In this document: positions 57,150 through 64,000 of the stretch, piece after piece
Layout: each line of letters opens with the position of its first letter
How positions within the stretch are numbered: position 1 is the first letter of the stretch
Source of the DNA: Streptomyces showdoensis
GTDB taxonomy: Bacteria > Actinomycetota > Actinomycetes > Streptomycetales > Streptomycetaceae
DNA length: 64,000 nt
Direction: 5' to 3'
Assembly: GCF_039535475.1 (NCBI RefSeq)
Contig: NZ_BAAAXG010000026.1
Location: 3,777,501-3,841,500, forward strand
Program-made: the position numbers and the translations under genes
Notes under the pieces: model-generated
What the model saw: the letters and a program-made list of their open reading frames with translations, nothing else
Database searches by the model: none
Told to the model about the DNA's origin: nothing

Positions 57150-58205
57150 ATGGACATTCTGGAGCCCCTGGGCGGAGCCGAGTTCGCCCCCAAGCAGACC
57201 TATCTGAACACCTCCGCCTGTGCCCTGCTGCCCCGCCGGACGGTCGAGGCCGTCACCCTCCTCGCCGAGGAGACCGCGGCCGGGCGCCCCGACGGCGCCG
57301 GCAGCTTCGACATCGTCGACGAGGCCCGGGCCTCCTTCGCCCGGCTCGCCCACATCGGCGCCGACCGGGTCGCGGTCGGCAGCTCGGTCTCGGTCCACGT
57401 CGGCATGGTGGCGCAGTCCATGCCGGCCGGAGCCGAGATCCTCTTCCCCGAGGGCGACTTCTCCTCCGTCATCACCCCCTTCACCGTCCGCGGCGACCTG
57501 AAGATCCGCTTCGTGCCGCTGGAGCTGCTCGCGGAGTCGGTGCGGCCCGAGACCGCCCTCGTCGCCTTCTCCGCCGTGCAGTCGGCGGACGGCCGGACGG
57601 CCGACTTCGCGGCGGTCCGCGCCGCGGCCGCCGCGCACGGCGCCCGCACCCTCCTGGACGCCACCCAGTCCGCGGGCTGGCTGCCGCTGTACGCGGCGGA
57701 CTGGGACTTCACCGTCGCCGGCGGCTACAAGTACCTGCTCTGCCCGCGCGGCGCGTCCTTCCTCACCGTCACCGAGGAGGCCCAGGACGCCCTCCTGCCG
57801 ATCCACGCCGGCTGGGTCACCGGCGAGGAGCTGTGGGTCAACAGCTACGGACCGGTGCGCGAACTGGCCCGCTCGGCCCGCCGCTTCGACGAGCCCGCGG
57901 CCTTCCTCTCGTACCACGGCGCGGCCCGCTCGCTGGCCCTCCTGGAGGAGGTCGGCATCGAGCGCATCGAGGCCCACAACAAGGCCCTCGCCGCCCGCTT
58001 CCGGGCCGGCCTCATCGAGCTCGGCCACCACCCCGTCGCGGACGAGTCGACCGTCGTCGGCGTCCCCGGCCTCGGCGGTCGCGCCGACGCCCTGCGCGAG
58101 GCGGGCGTGCTCCTCTCGGCCCGCGCGGGCAACCTGCGGGCCTCCTTCCACCTCTACAACTCCTCGGCGGACGTGGAGCGGGCCCTGGAGATCATCGCGG
58201 GCTGA
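57150..58205 (+). CDS. Aminotransferase class V-fold PLP enzyme
   Basis: A 351-residue NifS/isopenicillin-N-epimerase-like PLP enzyme. The N terminus MDILEPLGGAEFAPKQTYLNTSACALLPRR is typical, DATQSAGWLPL holds the cofactor aspartate, and the PLP lysine sits in VAGGYKYLLCPRG. SYHGAARSLALLEEVG and RAGNLRASFHLYNSSADVERALEII close the fold. No persulfide cysteine loop as in SufS, so it is not a canonical desulfurase. Substrate unknown. I chose the ATG at 57150; longer frames exist. It carries an inverted repeat immediately upstream. Confidence 0.85.
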   Translation: MDILEPLGGAEFAPKQTYLNTSACALLPRRTVEAVTLLAEETAAGRPDGAGSFDIVDEARASFARLAHIGADRVAVGSSVSVHVGMVAQSMPAGAEILFPEGDFSSVITPFTVRGDLKIRFVPLELLAESVRPETALVAFSAVQSADGRTADFAAVRAAAAAHGARTLLDATQSAGWLPLYAADWDFTVAGGYKYLLCPRGASFLTVTEEAQDALLPIHAGWVTGEELWVNSYGPVRELARSARRFDEPAAFLSYHGAARSLALLEEVGIERIEAHNKALAARFRAGLIELGHHPVADESTVVGVPGLGGRADALREAGVLLSARAGNLRASFHLYNSSADVERALEIIAG

Positions 58206-58225
58206 ACCCCGCCCGGGACCGGAAA

Positions 58226-58274
58226 GGGGCCGCCGCGGGACGGGTGCGTGCGTGACCCGTCCCGCGGCGGCCCC
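58226..58274. terminator. Very strong 20-bp hairpin between the two aminotransferase genes
   Basis: A perfect 20-bp inverted repeat (58226-58245 with 58255-58274) and a 9-nt loop separate convergent genes, the longest stem in the window. Confidence 0.9.
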
Positions 58275-58293
58275 CCGGCCGCATCCGGGCCCG

Positions 58294-59404
58294 TCAGCGC
58301 CCCCACGCCTCCGTGACCGCCCTGCGGGCGCCCTCCAGGTCCACCGGGCGGCCCGTCTCCGCGAGGGCCGCGCCCAGCGCCGCCAGCGAGGACTGGACCG
58401 CGCCCGGGGTCGCGTCCACCCCGTAGTGGTTGACCCGGACCATCTCCTTGGCCAGCGCCCCGCCGCCCGCGATCAGCGGCAGCGACGGGTCCGCGGCCAG
58501 CGCCTTCGCCACCAGCTCGGAGGCGTCGACCCCGGCGGGGGAGCGCAGCGTCGTGGCGACCGGGGCCGCGTCCCGCGCCTCGTACACGTACGGCTCCAGA
58601 CCGCCGCCGAGCGCCAGCGCGCCCGCGCGGGTGGCCGCCGCGGCCGAGGCGTGCCGGGCCATCAGCGCGTCCAGGCCCTCCGCCTCGATCCGCTCCAGGC
58701 ACGCCTCCAGGGCCAGCATCTCCAGCTGCGCCGGGGCGTGCAGCAGCGCCTTGCGGCCGCCGTCGACCCAGCGCTCCTTCCAGTCCAGGAGCGAGAGGTA
58801 CGAGCGGCGCGGCGCCTGCGGGTTGGCGGCGAAGCGCTCCCAGGCCCGGGCACTCACCGACACCGCCGAGACGCCCGCGGGGCCGCCCATCGCCTTCTGC
58901 GCGCCGATGATGCACATGTCGACGCCCCACTCGTCCGGCAGCACCGGTTCGGCGCCGATCGAGGCAACCGCGTCCAGGTAGAACAGCGCGCCGTGCGCCC
59001 GCACGACCTCGCCGATCTCCGCGACCGGGTTGGTGTTGCCGGTCGCCGCCTCCGCGTGCACCAGGGACACGAAGTCGATCTCCGGGTGCTCGGCGAACGC
59101 CCGGGCCACCTGCTCGGCGGTCACCGCCGTGTGGAAGGGCACCTCCAGGTCGACGACCGTGGCGCCGCAGTCCCGCAGCCAGTTGCCGAAGGTCTGCCCG
59201 TACGGCCCCGTGACGATGTTCAGCGCGGTCGAGCCCGGCCGCGCGCCGCTGCGGATGCAGCCCTCCAGGGGCAGCAGCGCCTCGCCCTGGGTGATCACCA
59301 CGTCCTGCTCGGTGGAGAGCAGCGCGGCGACCCGGTCCTCGATCGACGCGAAGTGCGCCGCGGTCAGCGGGGGCCAGGTCCAGGAGCGGGTGGGTCACGG
59401 TCAC
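58294..59404 (-). CDS. Alanine-glyoxylate-type class V aminotransferase, apparent +1 frameshift near the start
   Basis: Encodes a PLP aminotransferase (serine-pyruvate/alanine-glyoxylate group) of about 370 residues once the frameshift is corrected. The body is intact: LNIVTGPYGQTFGNWLRDCGATV, FVSLVHAEAATGNTNP, LFYLDAVASIGAEPV, GAQKAMGGPAGVSAVSVS with the PLP lysine, and VNHYGVDATPGAVQSSLAALG. The start VTVTHPLLDLAP is in one frame, while LTAAHFASIEDRVAALLSTEQDV is in the next. They join at a run of five G/C at 59369-59373 where four would keep the frame. GTG start at 59404 (or 59398). It may be a sequencing error or a real recent mutation; a shorter GTG start at 59301 lacks the N-terminal 35 residues. 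Confidence 0.7.
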
Positions 59405-59761
59405 GGCGGTGCCTTCTTCGGTGTCGACAGGTGGATCGGATGCGTGTCGCCTACATCGGGGTGGAGCTCGTGCCAGCGTAGATGCTCCGCCGACCGCCGG
59501 GCGCGTCCCCCGGACCGCGTCCCCCCGGACCGCGATCCCCGGACCGCGTCCCCCGGACCGCGTCCCCCGGACCGGCGACCCCCGCCCCGATCCCGCCGAG
59601 GTGCCGGGCGGCACCGGTCCCGGAGGCGACGGGGCGTCACGGCACGGTGCGGAACCTGTCACAGCCCGCGCACCGCCGGCTCCCGGCGCTTTCCCCGGGA
59701 CCCCGCCGGTGGGATGGTGCGGGCCGGAGCGGCCCGCGGGGGGCCGCCGGGAGGAACCGGG
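59405..59761. other. Gene-free 357-nt stretch between two divergent genes
   Basis: Holds the promoters of the aminotransferase and TolB-like genes, but I see no clear -10/-35 pair. Its main feature is a 14-bp tandem repeat at 59503-59573. The rest is GC-rich with short palindromes. Confidence 0.4.
59503..59573. repeat. 14-bp minisatellite, five copies
   Basis: Copies of GCGTCCCCCGGACC in tandem: four of 14 bp (one with GCGA for GCGT) and one of 15 bp with an extra C. Each unit contains CCGG and could stack as hairpins. Non-coding. Confidence 0.85.
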
Positions 59762-60856
59762 GTGGACACGATGACGCGGCGCACCGAGAGAACCGTGAGA
59801 GCCGAGAGAACCCTGAGAGCCGAGCGAGCCGGGCGAGGCGCGCGAGACGGGAGCGGCGCGCGAGCCCGGGGGGCCGGGAGGACCGGGGGCGCCGGGGCGG
59901 TCGGGCGCACGGCCCTGAGCGCCGCGCTGCTCGCGGCGCTCGCGCCGCTGACGCTCGGCGCCGCCGCCCCGGCCACCGTGCCCGCCGCGGCCCCGCCCGC
60001 CGTACGGCCGGCCGTGCCCGCCGTCGTACGGCCGGCCGTGGACCGCCCGATCGTCTTCGCCCGCTACACCGCGGCGGCGCCCGTCGAGGACCTGTACGCC
60101 GTCTCTCCGGCCGGCGGCGTGCCCGCCAAGCTCACCCACACCCCGGCCGTCAGCGACGTGATGCCGAGCTGGTCCCCGGACGGCAAGCGGGTGGCGTTCC
60201 TCCGCTACGGCGCCGGCGGCGCGGTCGACGGCATCTGGACGATGAAGAGCACCGGCGGCGACCTCAAGGCCGTGCCCGGCACGGCGGGCGCCGCCGAACC
60301 GGCCTGGTCCCCGGACGGCACGCGGATCGCCTACTCCCGGCCGGTCGGCACCCAGCGCGAGATCTACCTGGCGCACCTCGACGGGAGCCCCGCCACCCGG
60401 CTCACCCACACGGCGGCGGACGAGCACCGCCCCACCTGGTCGCCGGACGGCGCCCAGCTGGCGTACAGCCGCGCGGACGCGTCCGGGAACAGCCGGCTGA
60501 TGCGCCTCCACCTGTCCACCCTGGCCCAGACGCCGATCACCCTGGCCGGCTCCCGGGACTGGACGCCCGACTGGTCGCGCGGCAACCGGATCGCCTTCAG
60601 CCGGGTCGACTCCACCGGCTTCGCCCACCTCTACGTCGTCCGCCCCGACGGCTCGGGCATCCACCGCATCACCTCGGCCCGCGCCCACGACAGGTACCCG
60701 TCCTGGTCGCCGGACGGCCGGCGGCTGGTCTTCACCCGGGGCGGCACGGACGACGCCGACCCCGAACACCTCTTCCTGGTACGGGCCGACGGCACCGCGC
60801 TCACCCAGCTCACCAAGACCGACTCGCACGATCTGGAGGCCGACTGGCGGCCGTAG
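59762..60856 (+). CDS. Secreted TolB-like beta-propeller protein
   Basis: A 364-residue exported protein. A long basic N-terminal region built from RAER-type repeats (TRRTERTVRAERTLRAERAGRG) precedes a hydrophobic signal segment (GRTALSAALLAALAPLTLGAAAPA, about residues 48-70). The rest holds WD40-like/TolB repeats, each with a WSPDG core (PSWSPDGKRVAFLR, PAWSPDGTRIAYSR, PTWSPDGAQLAYSR, PSWSPDGRRLVFTR). Probably a periplasmic-like binding or scaffold protein outside the membrane. GTG at 59762 has GGGAGG 7 nt upstream and is preferred to ATG at 59771. Confidence 0.85.
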   Translation: MDTMTRRTERTVRAERTLRAERAGRGARDGSGARARGAGRTGGAGAVGRTALSAALLAALAPLTLGAAAPATVPAAAPPAVRPAVPAVVRPAVDRPIVFARYTAAAPVEDLYAVSPAGGVPAKLTHTPAVSDVMPSWSPDGKRVAFLRYGAGGAVDGIWTMKSTGGDLKAVPGTAGAAEPAWSPDGTRIAYSRPVGTQREIYLAHLDGSPATRLTHTAADEHRPTWSPDGAQLAYSRADASGNSRLMRLHLSTLAQTPITLAGSRDWTPDWSRGNRIAFSRVDSTGFAHLYVVRPDGSGIHRITSARAHDRYPSWSPDGRRLVFTRGGTDDADPEHLFLVRADGTALTQLTKTDSHDLEADWRP

Positions 60857-60859
60857 AGT
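60854..60859 (+). promoter_or_regulatory. -10-like TAGAGT overlapping the upstream stop codon
   Basis: TAGAGT begins with the TAG stop of the TolB-like gene and ends 6 nt before the ATG at 60866. A separate leaderless promoter for the amidohydrolase is possible within the 9-nt gap. Confidence 0.5.
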
Positions 60860-60865
60860 GCCGGT

Positions 60866-61960
60866 ATGAGCGATCACGTGGTGCTGCATGTGAAGGGGCG
60901 GGTGCTCGTCGGCCCGGAGGACGTCCGGGACGAACTGTGGTGCGTCGACGGACGGATCACGTTCGAGCGCCCCGGGGGTCTCTCGGGGGAGGCGCTGACC
61001 GTCGAGGGCTGGGTGCTGCCCGGCCTGGTCGACGCCCACTGCCACGTCGGGCTCGACCGGCACGGCCCGGTCGACGAGGCCACCGCCGAGAAGCAGGCGC
61101 TCACCGACCGGGACGCCGGCACCCTGCTCATCCGCGACGCCGGCTCGCCCTCCGACACCCGGTGGATCGACGGGCGCGAGGACCTGCCGAAGATCATCCG
61201 GGCGGGCCGGCACATCGCCCGCACCCGCCGCTACATCCGCAACTACGCCCACGAGATCGAGCCCGAGGACCTGGTCGCCCACGTCGGGCGCGAGGCGCTC
61301 CGGGGCGACGGCTGGGTCAAGCTGGTCGGCGACTGGATCGACCGCGACCTGGGCGACCTGGCCCCGTCCTGGCCGCGCCCGGAGGTCGAGGCGGCCATCG
61401 CCGAGGCGCACCGGCTCGGCGCCCGGGTCACCGCGCACTGCTTCGCCGAGGACTCGCTGCGCGACCTGGTCGAGGCGGGCATCGACTGCATCGAGCACGC
61501 GACGGGCCTCACCGAGGAGACGATCCCGCTCTTCGCCGAGCGGGGCGTCGCCATCGTCCCGACCCTGGTCAACATCGCGACCTTCCCGCACCTCGCGGAC
61601 GGCGGCCAGGAGAAGTTCCCGCGCTGGTCGGCACACATGCGGCGGCTGCACGAGCGCCGTTACGGCACGGTCCGCGCCGCCTGGGACGCGGGCGTGCCCG
61701 TCTTCGTCGGCACCGACGCGGGCGGCTCGCTGGCGCACGGCCTGGTCGCCGCGGAGGTCGAGGAGCTGACGAGGGCGGGCATCCCCGCCCTCGACGCCCT
61801 CTCCGCGACGGCCTGGGGGGCCCGCGCCTGGCTGGGGCGCCCCTCGCTGGAGGAGGGAGCACCGGCCGACCTGGTCGTCTACGCCGAGGACCCGCGCGCC
61901 GACGTCCGCGCGCTGGCGGCGCCGCGGCGGGTGGTGGTCAACGGGCGGGTGATCGGCTGA
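60866..61960 (+). CDS. Metal-dependent amidohydrolase (imidazolonepropionase/prolidase-like)
   Basis: A 364-residue amidohydrolase-1-type enzyme. The first metal site VDAHCHVGLDRHG (HxH) is near residues 56-68, the carbamylated lysine or equivalent in GDGWVKLVGDWI, histidines in ARVTAHCFAED and DCIEHATGL, and the metal aspartate in VFVGTDAGGSLAHGL. The C terminus PADLVVYAEDPRADVRALAAPRRVVVNGRVIG is typical. All catalytic residues are present, unlike the amidohydrolase-like protein near 10-11 kb. Substrate unknown. Nine nt after the TolB-like gene. Confidence 0.9.
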   Translation: MSDHVVLHVKGRVLVGPEDVRDELWCVDGRITFERPGGLSGEALTVEGWVLPGLVDAHCHVGLDRHGPVDEATAEKQALTDRDAGTLLIRDAGSPSDTRWIDGREDLPKIIRAGRHIARTRRYIRNYAHEIEPEDLVAHVGREALRGDGWVKLVGDWIDRDLGDLAPSWPRPEVEAAIAEAHRLGARVTAHCFAEDSLRDLVEAGIDCIEHATGLTEETIPLFAERGVAIVPTLVNIATFPHLADGGQEKFPRWSAHMRRLHERRYGTVRAAWDAGVPVFVGTDAGGSLAHGLVAAEVEELTRAGIPALDALSATAWGARAWLGRPSLEEGAPADLVVYAEDPRADVRALAAPRRVVVNGRVIG

Positions 61961-61978
61961 CCGCCCGCCCGCCGGGCC

Positions 61979-62539
61979 TCAGCGGGTGAAGAAGACCAGC
62001 CGGGCCTTCTTCTCCGGGATGAACACCTCCGGCAGGTCCACCTCGGGGAGCACGATCTCCGGGCCCAGCTCGAAGCCGGTGCGCGCGAGCCGGGCGAGCA
62101 CCTTCTCGTTCGCGGCGTCCGGCTCGCCCACGACCCGGGTGCGGCCGGTCAGCGCGAAGTCGAGCAGGGCGGCGAACAGCTTCTCGGTGAAGCCCCGCTC
62201 CGGTGCGGCCGAGGGCGCGACGAAGAGGTGCACGCCGATGTCGCCCGGCCGCGCCTCGTAGCACTCGGAGATCCGGTCGGCCTCGGGGTCGTAGGTCTGG
62301 AAGACCGCGACGGGCTCGTCGTCGCGGTGCACCAGGAAGCCGTGGTGGGTGGTGAGCGAGTCGAGGTGGGCGTAGATCTCCGCCACCTGCTCGACCGTCG
62401 TGCCGCCCATCCCCCAGAAGCGGCCGCGCTCCTCGTTCACCCAGCGGTGGATGAGGGGGGCGTCGCGCTCGGGGTCGATGCGGTCGACCCGGACGGTGCC
62501 GAAGGCCTCGACGTCCCGCACGTACTCAGTTCTGCTCAT
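61979..62539 (-). CDS. Siderophore-type N-acetyltransferase (IucB/Acetyltransf_8)
   Basis: A 186-residue acetyltransferase like those acylating N-hydroxylysine or ornithine in hydroxamate siderophores. It starts MSRTEYVRDVEAFGTVRVDRIDPERDAPLIHRWVNEERGRFWGMGGTTVEQVAEIYAHLD, with GFLVHRDDEPVAVFQTYDPEADRI, GDIGVHLFVAPSAAPERGFTEKLFAALLDFAL and EPDAANEKVLARLARTGFELG. Its start lies 14 nt inside the end of the penicillin-acylase gene, so the two are coupled. A hydroxylase and synthetase, if present, would lie beyond the window end. Confidence 0.88.
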   Translation of the reverse strand: MSRTEYVRDVEAFGTVRVDRIDPERDAPLIHRWVNEERGRFWGMGGTTVEQVAEIYAHLDSLTTHHGFLVHRDDEPVAVFQTYDPEADRISECYEARPGDIGVHLFVAPSAAPERGFTEKLFAALLDFALTGRTRVVGEPDAANEKVLARLARTGFELGPEIVLPEVDLPEVFIPEKKARLVFFTR

Positions 62540-64000
62540 GGTCTTCCTTCACGAGGTCGTTCCAGTCGGTGGTGACCGGGGCGAGTGCGCCCCGCAGCCA
62601 CAGGGGAAGCTGGTCACGGTGGTGCGGGTCGCCGGGCACCCCGGAGGCGCCGAACGGCACGACCCACAGGCTGCGTCCGCGGTCGGCCAGGTCCCAGACG
62701 TAGCGGGCGGCCGAGGCACGGGCGGAGCGGTCGGTGTAGCCGGGCACGCTGGAGGTGGAGAGCACGCAGTCGTGGTCGCCGGCGAGCCCGGGCCACTGCG
62801 CGTCGTCCGCGTCGGGCAGCGCCTGCCAGGGCGCCAGCCGGTGCGTGACGCCCCAGGCGGCCGGCGGCTCGCCCGCCGCGACCTCCTCGACCGCCTCCCG
62901 CACGATCCGCCGGACGTCGCCAGCCGGTACGGGCCCGGCGACGAGCAGGGTCTCCAGGGCGAACGCGACCCGCGGGCCGAGCGCCAGCCAGGGCCGGAAC
63001 AGCTCGGGGTACGGGGCGGGTTCGCGCAGCTCCGCGAACGCCTCGTGGGCCGCGAGCCGGCGGACCACCGCCCCGCGCACCGCCGCGTAGAGCCCGGCGT
63101 CCGCGCTGTCGGCGTCCATCCGCCGGTCCCAGCCGAGGAGCGTGCCGCGCACCTGCCGGGCGGCGGGGGAGAGGCCCTCCTCGTCGGTGCCCCGCACCGC
63201 GTCGAGCAGACGGCGGGCGGAGGGGTTGTCGGTGTCGGCGTGGACGGCGGCCATCGCGGACGGCGTCCAGGACTTGGAGGCGCCCAGCAGCGCGTCGATC
63301 CGTTCGGCGCGGTGCGGCGGGGCGAACTCGACGCCCAGCGGAGCGGCGAGGCCGCGGGCGTTGGCCATCACCGCGTGCCCCTCGACCTCGGCGCGGGGGG
63401 TGGTCGCGGCCTCGCCCGTCCAGGCGTGGGCGGCCTCCCAGGCGGGCACCACCCGCAGCGAGTTGAGCCGGTCGCGCACCGGCACGTACCCCGCGACCCG
63501 GTGCAGCAGCCCGCCGTCGGCGTCGGCCGCCTGCACGACGTTCACGGGCTCGATCCAGCGGTCGAGCGCCCGGTCGACGTCCCCGACGTTCCGTGCCCGC
63601 AGCAGCGCGGGCAGCACGGAGAAGCCCGACTCGCCGGTGACGCGCGGCGGGTAGCGCAGGCTGACGGCCTCCCACTCGCGGGGGCCGTCCTCGGCGCCCG
63701 TGGCGCCCCCGGCTGTTCCGGCCCCGGCCCCGGCGGCGCTCCCGGCGCTCGCGGTGTCCCCGTCCCCGGCGCCCGTGGCGCCCCCGGCGGCGGTCCCGCC
63801 CTCCGCGCCGATGATCACCGGACCCCGGGCCGTCTCGATCACCTCGATCTCGACCGGCGCGGCCGCGTCCGCGACCCGGATCGTCTCCGTGTGCGCGGTC
63901 GCGGGCTCCCAGCCGGCCGGGCCGAGGGCCTCGACGCGGCCGTCGGCGTGGCGGCGGAGGCGTTCGCGGTAGAGGTCCTGGTAGTCGGCCATCGCGTTGG
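62526..64000 (-). CDS. Penicillin acylase family protein (partial, 5' end outside the window)
   Basis: The C-terminal ~490 residues of an Ntn-hydrolase of the penicillin amidase family (full length usually 700-800). Visible parts are DYQDLYRERL at the window edge, YVPVRDRLNSLRVVPAWEAAHAWTGEA, a Gly/Ala-rich insert of about 40 residues (GGTAAGGATGAGDGDTASAG), and LPLWLRGALAPV. The catalytic N-terminal serine of the beta chain lies upstream outside the window. Coupling to a siderophore-type acetyltransferase suggests a tailoring or maturation role, as with acylases that remove fatty acyl groups from NRPS siderophores. This is inferred. Confidence 0.85.
   Translation of the reverse strand, partial: NAMADYQDLYRERLRRHADGRVEALGPAGWEPATAHTETIRVADAAAPVEIEVIETARGPVIIGAEGGTAAGGATGAGDGDTASAGSAAGAGAGTAGGATGAEDGPREWEAVSLRYPPRVTGESGFSVLPALLRARNVGDVDRALDRWIEPVNVVQAADADGGLLHRVAGYVPVRDRLNSLRVVPAWEAAHAWTGEAATTPRAEVEGHAVMANARGLAAPLGVEFAPPHRAERIDALLGASKSWTPSAMAAVHADTDNPSARRLLDAVRGTDEEGLSPAARQVRGTLLGWDRRMDADSADAGLYAAVRGAVVRRLAAHEAFAELREPAPYPELFRPWLALGPRVAFALETLLVAGPVPAGDVRRIVREAVEEVAAGEPPAAWGVTHRLAPWQALPDADDAQWPGLAGDHDCVLSTSSVPGYTDRSARASAARYVWDLADRGRSLWVVPFGASGVPGDPHHRDQLPLWLRGALAPVTTDWNDLVKEDHEQN

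Noticed and set aside
59503..59573. Possible CRISPR or replication-origin iterons
   Set aside because: Repeats are GC-rich 14-mers with no spacers and no replication protein gene or AT-rich unwinding region nearby.
58154..61738. Very long open frame on the minus strand (over 1,100 codons) opposite the TolB-like and amidohydrolase genes
   Set aside because: It is antisense to clearly conserved proteins and its translation is Arg/Gly/Pro/Asp low complexity; it reflects absence of AT-rich stop codons in GC-rich DNA.

Overview
The window is a very GC-rich (roughly 72-75% by eye), densely coded stretch of actinobacterial chromosome. Gene content and protein sequences (ctaB/ctaA flanking the pentose-phosphate operon, a sufR-B-D-Rieske-C-S-U-T cluster, opcA, a class-E-sortase-type LADTG protein, duplicated TerD, Imm49) point to a Streptomyces, probably a core or core-proximal region. 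I see no tRNA, rRNA, IS element, prophage or CRISPR array.

Layout. 1-1.7 kb: a pair of membrane PH-domain proteins. 1.7-8.3 kb (minus): pentose-phosphate operon tkt-tal-zwf-opcA-pgl, with several stop/start overlaps. 8.7-13.3 kb: heme O synthase ctaB and heme A synthase ctaA, enclosing a small conserved protein, an amidohydrolase-like protein and an orphan Imm49-family protein. 13.4-16 kb: an ABC exporter pair and a divergent formate/nitrite transporter. 16-22.7 kb: the SUF iron-sulfur assembly operon, preceded by a DmdR/IdeR-type iron box and a CAAC-N6-GTTG SufR operator, and closed by a 15-bp hairpin. 22.7-26 kb: a membrane protein, an SMR pump plus TetR, dapD, and a small His-rich secreted peptide. 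26-34.4 kb: an SDR, a sortase substrate, GNAT, a secreted nuclease, a second SDR, and a Tat-exported PhoX-type phosphatase with a PHO-box-like repeat. 34.4-38.8 kb: GntR regulator, ACC deaminase, double TerD protein and an AraC regulator. 39-42 kb: divergent uronate dehydrogenase and 5-dehydro-4-deoxyglucarate dehydratase genes, the latter coupled to an unknown protein. 42-48.5 kb: MFS, small membrane protein, penicillin-binding protein, and a membrane protein/histidine kinase/response regulator operon. 48.6-51 kb: IclR regulator divergent from a 2,5-dioxovalerate dehydrogenase, the enzyme that would finish the uronate pathway begun at 39-41 kb. 51-62 kb: oxidoreductase, AraC regulators, DHA2 MFS, GNAT, FrnE, two class-V aminotransferases (one with an apparent frameshift), TolB-like and amidohydrolase proteins. 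62-64 kb: an IucB-like acetyltransferase coupled to a penicillin acylase that runs off the window.

Recurring theme: about a dozen genes, many of them regulators or first genes of transcripts, have a TANNNT-like -10 hexamer ending 6-8 nt before the start codon and usually no clear Shine-Dalgarno. This suggests widespread leaderless transcription. In several cases an inverted repeat overlaps that -10 (SMR/TetR, GntR, SufR), consistent with direct repressor control.
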